The notes beneath the pieces were generated by a model. That model searched no databases. It was given only the letters and a program-made list of their open reading frames with translations, and was not told the DNA's origin. The translations under genes and the position numbers were made by a program. From an uncultured Eubacteriales bacterium (GTDB taxonomy: Bacteria; Bacillota; Clostridia; Christensenellales; CAG-138): DNA of 64,000 nucleotides. Within the stretch, counting starts at the first letter, position 1. Each line of letters begins with the position of its first letter. Positions 1-10,520 of this stretch are shown here, in pieces. The DNA is taken from contig CADACQ010000004.1 in NCBI GenBank assembly GCA_902786465.1, forward strand, positions 16,521 through 80,520, written 5' to 3'.

Positions 1-1511
1 ACTTTGCCCAACTGCACGCCCTCCTGGTCGAAGCTGTTCACGTTCCAGCAGAAGCCCTGGAACATCACCTTGTTCTCAAAATGCGCCAGCAACGCGCCAA
101 GGGATTCCGGCGTAAGCTGTTCACCGATGATGATGCTGGAGGGACGACCGCCATCGAAGCTCTTGTTTGGATCATTGTCCTGCTTTCCGCAGGCAAAGGC
201 CATGATCTGCGCGGCCACGTTGGCGCACAGCTTCTGCTGGCTGGTGCTGCCCTGAATGTCCGCGTCCATGCCCGCCTGATTTTTACGGAAACCGACGAAC
301 TGCAGCGGAACGACGTCCGTGCCCTGATGCAGGAGCTGATAGAACGAATGCTGGCCGTTGGTGCCCGGTTCGCCGAAAATGACAGGTCCGGTGGGATAAG
401 CGACCGGCTCGCCGAAGCGGTTGACGTGCTTGCCGTTGGACTCCATGTCGAGCTGCTGCAGGTGCGCAGGGAAGCGGCTGAGCGCTTGCGAATAGGGCAG
501 TACGGCGGTGACCGGATAGCCCAGCACGTTGCGCTCGTATACGCCGATCAGCGCGTCCAGCATAGAGGGATTCTTCAAGGGGTCGCTCTCCTTTGCCGTC
601 AGATCCGCCGCATGGGCCCCGGCCAGGAAGCGTGCGAACACTTCGGGACCGAACGCCAGCGACAGCACCACGCCGCCGACACAGGACGTGGAGGAATAGC
701 GCCCGCCGATGAAGTCGTCCATGAAAAACGCTGCCAGGTATTCATCGGACTTTGCCAGCGGTGAAGTCTCGCTGGTGACGGCGACCATGTGTTTGGAGGG
801 GTCCAGCCCCGCGTCTCTCAGCGCGTTCTTGACAAAGGTTTCGTTGGTCAGCGTTTCAAGGGTTGTGCCGGACTTCGAGACCAGCACGAACAGGCTGTGA
901 GGTAGATCAATGGATTTGAGCACGTTCGCTGCGTCGTCGGGGTCCACGTTGCTGATAAAACGGGCTTCGAGCCGGAATGCGCCGTTCTCCTTGGCCCAGT
1001 TTTCCAGCGCCAGATACATGGCGCGGGGGCCCAGGTCGCTTCCGCCGATGCCGATCTGCACCACGGTCGTGAACTTCTCACCGTCGGCGTTGGCGATCTC
1101 TCCCGCATGGACCTTTTGGGCAAACTCAGCCGCTTTTTTCTGCTCGCCGGCATAGAATGCGTGCTTGTCCACGCCGTCCACGATCACGGCATCTCCCAGC
1201 TGGCCTCTTGTCAGCTGGTGCAGCACCAGGCGCTTTTCACCGGTATTGATCATTTCGCCGTTGTACAGGGCGGCGTACTTCTCCTCCAGCTGCGCCTCCT
1301 GGGCAAGCTCCTTTAGGATGGAGAGCAGTTCGTCGTCTACGGCCTTCGCCGCGTAGTTGTAAGCAAGTCCGCAAGCCATCGGCACCGTGTACTTCGCAAC
1401 ACGCTGCGCACCGTTTTCGCCCGCCATCGCTTCCGGCAGGTTTACGCTTCCTTTTTTTGCTTTCAGCTTTTCAAAAGCTTTCAGCGTATCGAGATTGTTC
1501 CAATGCAACAT
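1..1511 (-). CDS. pgi: Glucose-6-phosphate isomerase, 3' end outside window
   Basis: Interconverts glucose 6-phosphate and fructose 6-phosphate in the cytoplasm (glycolysis and gluconeogenesis). About 503 codons are visible, read on the minus strand from ATG at 1511, and the frame runs off the left edge. It shows the PGI landmarks IGIGGSDLGPRAM (substrate phosphate loop), SKSGTTLET, GGRYSSTSCVGG, and the family signature region GEPGTNGQHSFYQLLHQGTD. The start is set by GGAGG about ten bases upstream. A TTGAAA-17-TAAACT promoter lies further upstream. The gene is divergent from the metallophosphoesterase. The missing part is only the C-terminal tail. Confidence 0.95.
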   Translation of the reverse strand, partial: MLHWNNLDTLKAFEKLKAKKGSVNLPEAMAGENGAQRVAKYTVPMACGLAYNYAAKAVDDELLSILKELAQEAQLEEKYAALYNGEMINTGEKRLVLHQLTRGQLGDAVIVDGVDKHAFYAGEQKKAAEFAQKVHAGEIANADGEKFTTVVQIGIGGSDLGPRAMYLALENWAKENGAFRLEARFISNVDPDDAANVLKSIDLPHSLFVLVSKSGTTLETLTNETFVKNALRDAGLDPSKHMVAVTSETSPLAKSDEYLAAFFMDDFIGGRYSSTSCVGGVVLSLAFGPEVFARFLAGAHAADLTAKESDPLKNPSMLDALIGVYERNVLGYPVTAVLPYSQALSRFPAHLQQLDMESNGKHVNRFGEPVAYPTGPVIFGEPGTNGQHSFYQLLHQGTDVVPLQFVGFRKNQAGMDADIQGSTSQQKLCANVAAQIMAFACGKQDNDPNKSFDGGRPSSIIIGEQLTPESLGALLAHFENKVMFQGFCWNVNSFDQEGVQLGK

Positions 1512-1569
1512 GATTTCGTTTCCTCCATGAAAAGCTTTTTGATTGCGCGGTTTTTTCTCTGTCGGCACA

Positions 1570-1598
1570 AGTTTACCATTCCCGGGGCGATTTTTCAA
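1570..1598 (-). promoter_or_regulatory. Promoter for pgi
   Basis: On the minus strand, TTGAAA (1593-1598), a 17-base spacer, then TAAACT (1570-1575) preceded by TGG. It sits about 60 bases upstream of the pgi start codon. Confidence 0.55.
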
Positions 1599-1684
1599 TC
1601 CCGCCGAAACAAAAATCGCTGTCCTCTTCACGAAGGCGTATCAAGTCATAGCGAAAATCCGGGCGCTTTCAGACAAAGAGCCGG

Positions 1685-1713
1685 TTGGATTTTTGCTTCG
1701 AGTATGGTATTGT
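1685..1713 (+). promoter_or_regulatory. Promoter for the metallophosphoesterase
   Basis: TTGGAT (1685-1690), a 17-base spacer ending in TATGG, then TATTGT (1708-1713). Transcription would start near 1720, about 60 bases before the ATG at 1781. Confidence 0.5.
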
Positions 1714-1780
1714 ATTCGTATCACCGGGCCAATCGATCCGAGCGGCGCTTTTTATGGTCCGGACGAATAAGGAGGGACGT

Positions 1781-3511
1781 ATGGAAATGACCTTTCGCGC
1801 TTTCATAAAGAAATACTGGCTGCAGGCGGCGGCTGTGCTCTGCAGTACGGCGGTTTTCCTGTTCTGGATCGCGCTGCGCGTCAACTGGGCGGGCATTTCC
1901 AAATTCCTGGGAGCGGATCACAACCCAAGCTTTCTCGTGATGAACCTGCCGCTCATGATCTGCGTACTCATGGGTGTGATCCTGCTGCTTACGATCCTGT
2001 CCTTCCTCTTTATCCGCGATAAAAAGAGAGGGCCGTATATCGCGTCGCTGGTGTTCTCCGTCGTTTTCGCCGTCGCCATCGGCGTCGTGATCGCCAACGG
2101 CTCCAACGATTATATCCAGTTCATCCTGCCGAAATTCTTCCGATCCGTGGGGGTGACCGCCGCGCTGATCCTTGTTTTCTGCCTGCTGTTTTTCCACGCG
2201 CCCAACAGGGGATGGCGTCTTGCGGCGAAGGTCCTGTTCCTGCTGGCGCTGATCGCCGCCTGCGCCGTCGTCGGCTACGGCCTTCGGCCATGCCGCTTCA
2301 CGTACCGGCCGGTGGTCTACGCGGTAGAGGACGACTACCAGATCGTGTTTTCCACCAGCGACACCGCCATCGTTTGGGTGGAGGTCGGCCAGGAGAAATA
2401 CTACGATCTGTACGCGGGCAGTATGCGGTCCAAGGACCTGGTGCATAAGGTCACCGTGCCGCAGCGCGCCCTGGACGAGGCGAAGAGCTACAAGATCTGC
2501 GCCAAGCAGATGATCTACCGGGGGCCCTTCGGCGGCTATACGGGCGAAACCTTTTCCGAGCAATACTCGTTCATCCCGGTGAACTCTGCGGACGGGATCT
2601 GTTATCTGGCCCTCCCGGACATCCATGGCGCCGTGGAGGGCGCGGCGAGCCTTGCCGGCCATGCGTGGCTGGAAAACACCCTTGACTTCATCGTGCTCCT
2701 GGGGGATCAGACCAGCATGGTCGATCGGTATGAGGACGCCCAGATCGCCAATGAGATCGCCTTCAAGATCACCGGCGGCATGATCCCGGTGATCTATACC
2801 CGGGGCAACCACGAGATCAAGGGCGAGTATGCTGAGGAGCTGTACAAATACACCGGCAGCCAAAACGGCAAGTTCTATTACACCTTCCGGCTTTCGGACA
2901 TATACGGCATCATGCTCGATTTGGGCGAGGATCACGACGACGACTGGTGGGAGTATTTTGAAACGGCCCAGTTCGACCTGTACCGGGAGGAGCAGACCCG
3001 CATGCTGGACGAGATCATTGCCGCAGGGGAATATACGAACGCCGCCTACACCATGGCCGTCTGCCACATCCCCATCCCCTTTGTGAACGCGCGCCACAAC
3101 CACGAAGCAGTCAAGGCCGCCTGGACGGAGCGGCTGAACGAGATCGGCGTGGATATCCTCGTCACCGGCCATCAGCATGATCTGTATCCGTTCCTGGAAG
3201 GGACCATCCCGCCCAACACGAAGCTGGTGTACAACAAGGACTTCTCCGGCGCAGAGGGCAAGACCTACAACGGATACATGACGGATTATCGTTTCAACGC
3301 CTTCATCTGCGGCAAACGGGGGCTGACCCAGCACGACGAGGCACCCGCCGGGAATCATACCGATTACGTGGGGATGCTGGTGAACGTGGACCTAAAAAGC
3401 GGCAGCCAGTCCTGCGTCTACATGAATTCCGAAGGAGAGATCGTCCCCGTGGTAAATCCCTTTGCAGAATATACTTACGGCACGGAACCCATCGTGACGA
3501 CGCTGAAATAA
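1781..3511 (+). CDS. Membrane-anchored calcineurin-like metallophosphoesterase
   Basis: A 576-residue protein. The N-terminal 170 residues contain about five hydrophobic membrane segments. A linker follows, then a metallophosphoesterase domain with the metal-binding motifs in order: PDIHG (DxH), LLGDQ (GD), RGNHE (GNHE), CHIP and TGHQHD (GHxH). All ligands of the two-metal site are present, so it should be active. The substrate cannot be read from the sequence. The membrane topology suggests the catalytic domain is extracytoplasmic (inference). The start is chosen at ATG 1781, just after GGAGGG at 1771; an in-frame upstream start at 1685 lies inside the promoter. A strong terminator follows, and guaA converges on it. 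Confidence 0.85.
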   Translation: MEMTFRAFIKKYWLQAAAVLCSTAVFLFWIALRVNWAGISKFLGADHNPSFLVMNLPLMICVLMGVILLLTILSFLFIRDKKRGPYIASLVFSVVFAVAIGVVIANGSNDYIQFILPKFFRSVGVTAALILVFCLLFFHAPNRGWRLAAKVLFLLALIAACAVVGYGLRPCRFTYRPVVYAVEDDYQIVFSTSDTAIVWVEVGQEKYYDLYAGSMRSKDLVHKVTVPQRALDEAKSYKICAKQMIYRGPFGGYTGETFSEQYSFIPVNSADGICYLALPDIHGAVEGAASLAGHAWLENTLDFIVLLGDQTSMVDRYEDAQIANEIAFKITGGMIPVIYTRGNHEIKGEYAEELYKYTGSQNGKFYYTFRLSDIYGIMLDLGEDHDDDWWEYFETAQFDLYREEQTRMLDEIIAAGEYTNAAYTMAVCHIPIPFVNARHNHEAVKAAWTERLNEIGVDILVTGHQHDLYPFLEGTIPPNTKLVYNKDFSGAEGKTYNGYMTDYRFNAFICGKRGLTQHDEAPAGNHTDYVGMLVNVDLKSGSQSCVYMNSEGEIVPVVNPFAEYTYGTEPIVTTLK

Positions 3512-3541
3512 ACAGATATATTCCTCCTAAGAGGCCAAAGC

Positions 3542-3575
3542 AAGCGACCCCCAAACTGGGGGTCGCTTTCTATAT
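3542..3575. terminator. Bidirectional terminator between metallophosphoesterase gene and guaA
   Basis: A 12-bp perfect stem (3542-3553 with 3557-3568) and a 3-base loop, with short T-rich stretches on both sides. It lies between convergent genes ending at 3511 and 3625. Confidence 0.8.
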
Positions 3576-3624
3576 CTTTGTCAAGGTATTTCAACCGATT
3601 CAGGAATGCATTCGCCGGTACCGC

Positions 3625-5172
3625 CTATTCGAGCTCGATGGTGGCGGGGGGCTTGGAGGTGAGGTCGTAGAGGACCCGGTTCACGCCGGGGACCGTGTTC
3701 ACGATGCGGGTCATGCAGGCGTCCAGCAGGTCGTAGGGGAGCCGGGCGGCCGTGGCGGTCATGTAATCTGAGGTCAGCACGGCCCGGAGGGCCACGGCAT
3801 AGTCGTAGGTCCTATGGTCGCCCATGACGCCCACGGAGCGCATATTGGTGAGGGCGGCAAAGAACTGGCCGGAGCCGGTGTCGATACCGAAGCGCTGCAG
3901 CTCCTCCTGAAAGATGGCGTCCGCCTCCTGGACCATGCGGACCTTCTCGGGGGTCACCTCTCCGGCGATCCGCACCCCCAGGCCGGGGCCGGGGAAGGGT
4001 TGCCGGTAGACCAGGGCCCGGGGCAGGCCCAGCTCCAGGCCCAGCTCACGGACCTCGTCCTTGAAGAGGGTCCGAAGGGGCTCCACGATCCCTTCGAAGC
4101 GGATGCCCTTAGGGAGCCCCCCCACGTTGTGGTGGGACTTGATGACGGCCCCGTCGCTGCCCGCGCCGGACTCCACCACGTCGGGGTAGATGGTGCCCTG
4201 GGCGAAGAGGTCCATCTCTCCCAATTGGTTGGCCGTCTCCTCGAAGGTATGGATGAACTGCTCGCCGATGATCTTCCGCTTCTGCTCGGGATCCACGACC
4301 CCCTTCAGGGCGGTGAAGAACCGGTCCCGAGCGTCCACGCCCACGAAGTTGAGATCGAAATCGCCCTCAAGGCCAAAGATGGCCTTCACCTGCTGGCCCT
4401 CGTTCTTGCGCAGCAGACCGTGGTCCACGAACACGCAGGTGAGCTGCTGGCCGATGGCCCGGGATAGGAGGGCCGCCGTCACGGAGGAATCCACGCCCCC
4501 GGACAGGGCCAGCAGGACCCGCTTGGTGCCGATCCGCTGCCGCAACGCCTGTACCTGCTCCTCCACGAAGGAGGACATCTGCCAGGTCCCCTGACAGCCG
4601 CAGATCTGCCGGACGAACCGGCGGAGCATGGTGGCGCCCTCGGGGGTATGGACCACCTCGGGGTGGAACTGGACCGCGTACAGGTCCCTGGTCCGATCCT
4701 CCATGGCGGCGATAGGGCAGTCCGGCGTGTGGGCCGTCACCGTGAACCCGGAGGGGGCCGACGTGATCCTGTCCGTATGGCTCATCCAGCAGGTGGTCTC
4801 CTCCGGCACGTCCGTCAGCAGGGGGGAATCGTTGCCGTCGATGAACAGGGCCGTCCCGCCGTATTCGGAGGTCATGGCCGGGGCCACCTGCCCGCCCAAA
4901 ACGTGGGCCATGAGCTGGGCCCCGTAGCAGATGCCCAGCACCGGCACGCCCAGGGAGAAGAGCTCCGCCGAGCAGGTGGGGGAGGCGGGGTCGTAGACGC
5001 TGTTGGGGCCGCCGGTCAAGATGATGCCCTTGGGGGCTCGGGCCCGCAGCTCCGCGATGGGGGTGGTGTGAGGCAGTATCTCCGAGTACACCTGGCACTC
5101 CCGCACGCGGCGGGCGATGAGCTGCTTGTACTGGCCGCCGAAATCCAGGATGAGGATGGTTTCCTGTTCCAT
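3625..5172 (-). CDS. guaA: GMP synthase (glutamine-hydrolysing)
   Basis: Converts XMP to GMP with ATP and glutamine. The 515 residues match the usual length. The N-terminal class I glutamine amidotransferase has the nucleophile motif GICYGAQ and the HPEV histidine. The ATP-pyrophosphatase domain has the P-loop ALSGGVDSSV, followed by the C-terminal dimerisation domain ending in PPATIELE. It starts 15 bases after the glmS stop, with AAGGAAGG upstream, so it is probably co-transcribed with glmS. Both enzymes consume glutamine, and glnA lies upstream in the same minus-strand run. Confidence 0.97.
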   Translation of the reverse strand: MEQETILILDFGGQYKQLIARRVRECQVYSEILPHTTPIAELRARAPKGIILTGGPNSVYDPASPTCSAELFSLGVPVLGICYGAQLMAHVLGGQVAPAMTSEYGGTALFIDGNDSPLLTDVPEETTCWMSHTDRITSAPSGFTVTAHTPDCPIAAMEDRTRDLYAVQFHPEVVHTPEGATMLRRFVRQICGCQGTWQMSSFVEEQVQALRQRIGTKRVLLALSGGVDSSVTAALLSRAIGQQLTCVFVDHGLLRKNEGQQVKAIFGLEGDFDLNFVGVDARDRFFTALKGVVDPEQKRKIIGEQFIHTFEETANQLGEMDLFAQGTIYPDVVESGAGSDGAVIKSHHNVGGLPKGIRFEGIVEPLRTLFKDEVRELGLELGLPRALVYRQPFPGPGLGVRIAGEVTPEKVRMVQEADAIFQEELQRFGIDTGSGQFFAALTNMRSVGVMGDHRTYDYAVALRAVLTSDYMTATAARLPYDLLDACMTRIVNTVPGVNRVLYDLTSKPPATIELE

Positions 5173-5187
5173 AGTCCCTTCCTTTTT

Positions 5188-7044
<1,857 letters not shown>

Positions 7045-7070
7045 AGGTAATACTTCCTTTTGTTTTCTAT

Positions 7071-7120
7071 GCATTTTTTCTTTTCAGGCGAAAAGAAAAA
7101 AGTGCCAAAAAAGAAAAGCC
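7071..7120 (+). repeat. Dispersed hairpin element, copy A
   Basis: A hairpin at 7071-7105 (arms GCA-T6-C-T4-C and GAAAAGA6GTGC, one bulged base), followed by the conserved tail CAAAAAAGAAAAGC. It lies between dapL and glmS, both on the minus strand, but the element reads on the plus strand. No second or third hairpin is evident. It is one of six copies in this window. Confidence 0.75.
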
Positions 7121-7175
7121 GGGAATGGGTTATGTATTTAGCAGTGCAAACTGTTCTTCCGCGGAACAAAAAATA

Positions 7176-8366
7176 CTATATCCCGTTTTTCAAAATCGTC
7201 AAGAGCCTTTGGGCCGCTTCCGCCGTGTCCGCGGGGCTGCCGAAGCAGGAGAGCCGCACATGGCCCGCTCCGCCTTCGCCGAAGCCTTCCCCGGGCGTGA
7301 CCACGATCTGGGCTTCGTGGAGGAGGCGCTCGAAGAACGCCCAGCCGGTCATGCCCTCCGGGCAGGGGAGCCACAGGTAGGGGGCGTTGCGGCCGCCGGT
7401 GAACCAGACGCCTGTTTTCTGCAGGGTGTCGGAGAGGATGCGCCCGTTCTCCTGATAGACGGCGATGGCCTCCCGGTTAAAACGGAGGCCTGCCGGGGAC
7501 AGGGCCGCTTCCCCCGCCCGCTGGATCACGTAGCTGACGCCGTTGGTCCGGGTGGTCCGATCCTGGGTCCACATGTGGTGGAGGGAGGAGCCCTCCCGCA
7601 CCAGGGCCCGGGGCACCACGGTGTAGCCCAGCCGCATGCCCGTGAACCCCGCCGTTTTGGACAGAGAGCATATCTCGATGGCGCAGGTCTCGGCGCCGGG
7701 GAGCTCTAAGATGCTGTGGGGCACGTCCTCGTCCTGGATGAAGGCCTCGTAGGCGGCGTCGAAAACGATGACAGCCTCGTGCTCATTGGCCCAGTCCACC
7801 CACCGCTGAAGCTGGGGCCGGGTGTAAGCCGTGCCCGTGGGGTTGTTGGGGGAGCAGAGATAGACCAGATCCCCGTTGAGATCGTCCCCGGGCAGGGGCA
7901 GAAAGCCGTTCGCCCGGTTGCCGGAAAGGGGCACGATCCTTCGCCCCGCCATACGGTTGGTGTCCACATAGGCGGGGTAGGCGGGCTCCGCCACCAGCAC
8001 CCGATTGTCGACGGAAAAGAGATTCCCGATGGCGCCGAGATCGTCCGCGGCGCCGCTGGAGATGAAGACTTCCTGGGGGGAAAGGGCCACGCCCCGCCGC
8101 CCGTAGTAGGAAACCACCGCCGCCTTTAGAAAGTCTGTGCCGGTCTCCGGCAGGTACCCGTGGAAGGTGGCAGCTTTGCTCTGCTCGCCGACGGCCCGGC
8201 GCAAGGCCTCGATGACGACGGGGGAGAGGGGGCCCGTTACGTCCCCTACCCCCAGCCGGAGCAGCCTTTTGTCAGGATGATCGGCCTGATAGGCGGCCAC
8301 CCGCGCCCCGAGTTCGGTGAAGAAAAAGGCGGGGGCCAGCTGTCCATAGGCGGCGTTGAGCTTCAT
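7176..8366 (-). CDS. dapL: LL-diaminopimelate aminotransferase
   Basis: A PLP-dependent fold type I aminotransferase converting tetrahydrodipicolinate directly to LL-diaminopimelate (lysine and peptidoglycan). It has 396 residues. Family features are GVGDVTGPL near the N-terminus, CSPNNPTGTAYT, the PLP-lysine region SLSKTAGFTGMRLGY, and a C-terminal VRLSCFG arginine motif. The start at 8366 is chosen over an upstream in-frame start at 8492 because it begins MKLNAAYGQL, matches the family, and overlaps the dapF stop as ATGA. That overlap implies translational coupling with the next enzyme of the pathway. Other class I/II aminotransferases are possible, but the dapF neighbour supports DapL. Confidence 0.88.
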   Translation of the reverse strand: MKLNAAYGQLAPAFFFTELGARVAAYQADHPDKRLLRLGVGDVTGPLSPVVIEALRRAVGEQSKAATFHGYLPETGTDFLKAAVVSYYGRRGVALSPQEVFISSGAADDLGAIGNLFSVDNRVLVAEPAYPAYVDTNRMAGRRIVPLSGNRANGFLPLPGDDLNGDLVYLCSPNNPTGTAYTRPQLQRWVDWANEHEAVIVFDAAYEAFIQDEDVPHSILELPGAETCAIEICSLSKTAGFTGMRLGYTVVPRALVREGSSLHHMWTQDRTTRTNGVSYVIQRAGEAALSPAGLRFNREAIAVYQENGRILSDTLQKTGVWFTGGRNAPYLWLPCPEGMTGWAFFERLLHEAQIVVTPGEGFGEGGAGHVRLSCFGSPADTAEAAQRLLTILKNGI

Positions 8367-9145
8367 AGGTCCATCGCCCCCTCGAACACGGTCACGGCAG
8401 GCCCTGCCATGGATACGCCGCCCTCGGCGTCCACGGTGATATGTAGGCTCCCGCCGTCCAAAACTACCTCGATGGGCCGCCCCGCAGGGCAAAGTCCCGC
8501 CTGCACCGCGGCGAAGGCGGCCGCGCAGGCACCGGTGCCGCAGGCCAATGTGACGCCGCAGCCTCGCTCCCAGACCCGCATGCGCAGCTTTTCAGGGGAC
8601 AGGACCTGAACAAATTCCACATTGACGCCATCCGGGAACCGGGGATCGCTCTCGATCCGGGGTCCCCAGAGGGACAGGGGCAGATCCTCCACGGTATCGG
8701 AAAAGATCACCAGATGGGGGTTGCCCACCGAGATCAGCATACCCGTGCCCTCCGGCAGGGCCACGCCGTCCTGTTCCACCCGGGCGGCGCCCATGTCCAC
8801 CGAGACGCTGCGGACCCGATCCCTTTCGACGGAAAGCTTTAGGGCTTTGACCCCGGACAGGGTCTCCACGGTCATGGCCTCCTGTCGGACCAGGCCCTTG
8901 TCGTAGAGGTACTTGGCTACGCACCGGATGCCGTTGCCGCACATTTTGGCTTCGCTGCCGTCGGCGTTGAAGATGCGCATCCTGGCGTCGGCGACCCAGG
9001 AGGGAGAGACAAAGATCACGCCGTCCGCGCCTATGCCGAAATGGCGGTCGCACAGCCGCCGGCACAGGGGCGACATATCCCCGGGGACCTGGCTGTAAAC
9101 AAGCATGAAATCGTTGCCCAGGCCCTGCATCTTGGTGAAACGCAT
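8363..9145 (-). CDS. dapF: Diaminopimelate epimerase
   Basis: Converts LL- to meso-diaminopimelate without a cofactor, using two cysteines. It has 260 residues. Both catalytic cysteine motifs are present: KMCGNGIRC in the N-terminal half and ACGTGACAAAF in the C-terminal half. The N-terminus MRFTKMQGLGNDF is typical. GGAGG precedes ATG 9145. It overlaps dapL by four bases and lies 31 bases after glnA, so the run pyrG-glnA-dapF-dapL looks like one transcript. Confidence 0.95.
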   Translation of the reverse strand: MRFTKMQGLGNDFMLVYSQVPGDMSPLCRRLCDRHFGIGADGVIFVSPSWVADARMRIFNADGSEAKMCGNGIRCVAKYLYDKGLVRQEAMTVETLSGVKALKLSVERDRVRSVSVDMGAARVEQDGVALPEGTGMLISVGNPHLVIFSDTVEDLPLSLWGPRIESDPRFPDGVNVEFVQVLSPEKLRMRVWERGCGVTLACGTGACAAAFAAVQAGLCPAGRPIEVVLDGGSLHITVDAEGGVSMAGPAVTVFEGAMDL

Positions 9146-9176
9146 GTCTCCGCCCTCCCGTTCGCCCGTTTCCTCG

Positions 9177-10505
9177 TCAGTAAACGATCATGTACCGTTT
9201 GGTCTCCCAGTCGGTGACCCGGGTGCGATACTCGTCCCACTCGGCCCGCTTGCCGGAGACGTAGCTCTTGAACACGTGATCGCCCAGGGCGTCTGTGATG
9301 AGCTTATCCTGCTCCAGCAGCTCCACGGCCTCTAAAAGATTCCCGGGCAGACTGGCGATGCCGTGGGCCTTGCGCTCCTTCTCGGTCATGGTATAGATGT
9401 TCTCCGTGATCTCCGCCGGGGGCGTGAGGCCCCGCTCAATGCCGTCGAGGCCCGCTGTCAGGCACACGGCCAAAGCGAGGTAGGGGTTGCAGGCCGGATC
9501 GGGGCAGCGGAGCTCCACCCGGGTGCTGTTGCCCCGGGCGGCGGGGATACGGATGAGGGCGGATCGGTTGGAGGCGCTCCACGCAAGATAGCAGGGGGCC
9601 TCGTAGCCGGGCACCAATCGCTTATAGGAGTTCACCAGGGGGTTGGTGATGGCGGCGAAGTGGCGCACGTGCTCCAGGATGCCCGCGATGAAGCTGTAGG
9701 CTTCCTTGGAGAGGCCCCGCTCCCCCTTGGGATCGAAGAAGATGTTCTTGCCGCCCTTGGAGAGGGACATGTTCACGTGCATGCCGCTGCCGTTGATGCC
9801 GAAGACGGGCTTGGGCATGAAGGTGGCGTGAAGGCCGTGGGCCTGGGCGATGGTCTTCACCGCCATGCGGAAGGTGCTGATGTTGTCCGCGGCGGTGAGG
9901 GCGTCGGCGTACTTGAAATCGATCTCGTGCTGGCCCTCGGCCACCTCGTGGTGGCTCGCTTCGATCTCAAAGCCCATCTCCTCCAGCATGAGGCAGATCT
10001 CCCGCCGCACGTCCCCGCCGTGGTCGATGGGGGCCATGTCGAAGTAGCTGGCGGCGTCGGCGGTCCGGGTGGTGGGGAGGCCCTTCTCGTCGGCCTCGAA
10101 GAGGAAGAACTCCATCTCCGGCCCCACGTTGAAGGTGTAGCCCAGCTTCTCCGCCCGTGCGAGGGCCCGCCTGAGCACGTACCGGGGGTCGCCCACGAAG
10201 GGGGTGCCGTCCGGGTTGTACACGTTGCAGATGAGCCGGGCGGTCTTCCGCTTGGCGGGCATCCAGGGCAGCACCGCGAAGGTGGAAAGGTCCGGGTGCA
10301 GGTACTGGTCGCTCTCGTGGATGCGGGTGAAGCCCTCGATGGAGCTGCCGTCGATCATGATCTGGTCGTTGACCACCTTCTCGATCTGGGAGCAGGTCAC
10401 GGCCACGTTCTTGAGCTGGCCGAAGATGTCGGTGAACTGGAGGCGGATGAACTCGATATCCTCTTCGTTGACGATGCGCACGATGTCTTCCTTGGTGTAT
10501 TTCAT
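9177..10505 (-). CDS. glnA: Glutamine synthetase, type I
   Basis: Assimilates ammonium into glutamine with ATP. The 442 residues fit the short GSI-alpha form of Firmicutes. It shows the N-terminal beta-grasp region ([18 protein letters not shown]), the latch IDGSSIEGF, catalytic [11 protein letters not shown], the ATP region [12 protein letters not shown] and the C-terminus [11 protein letters not shown]. The adenylylation-type tyrosine loop of GSI-beta is not evident, so regulation is more likely by feedback inhibition or protein partners (family knowledge). It starts 15 bases after pyrG with GAAAGGAG. Its product feeds pyrG, glmS and guaA in the same run. Confidence 0.95.
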   Translation of the reverse strand: MKYTKEDIVRIVNEEDIEFIRLQFTDIFGQLKNVAVTCSQIEKVVNDQIMIDGSSIEGFTRIHESDQYLHPDLSTFAVLPWMPAKRKTARLICNVYNPDGTPFVGDPRYVLRRALARAEKLGYTFNVGPEMEFFLFEADEKGLPTTRTADAASYFDMAPIDHGGDVRREICLMLEEMGFEIEASHHEVAEGQHEIDFKYADALTAADNISTFRMAVKTIAQAHGLHATFMPKPVFGINGSGMHVNMSLSKGGKNIFFDPKGERGLSKEAYSFIAGILEHVRHFAAITNPLVNSYKRLVPGYEAPCYLAWSASNRSALIRIPAARGNSTRVELRCPDPACNPYLALAVCLTAGLDGIERGLTPPAEITENIYTMTEKERKAHGIASLPGNLLEAVELLEQDKLITDALGDHVFKSYVSGKRAEWDEYRTRVTDWETKRYMIVY

Positions 10506-10520
10506 GGGGATGCTCCTTTC

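Noticed and set aside
7045-7175. glmS ribozyme
   Set aside because: Only about 130 bases separate dapL and glmS and they hold repeat copy A; I find no ribozyme core.
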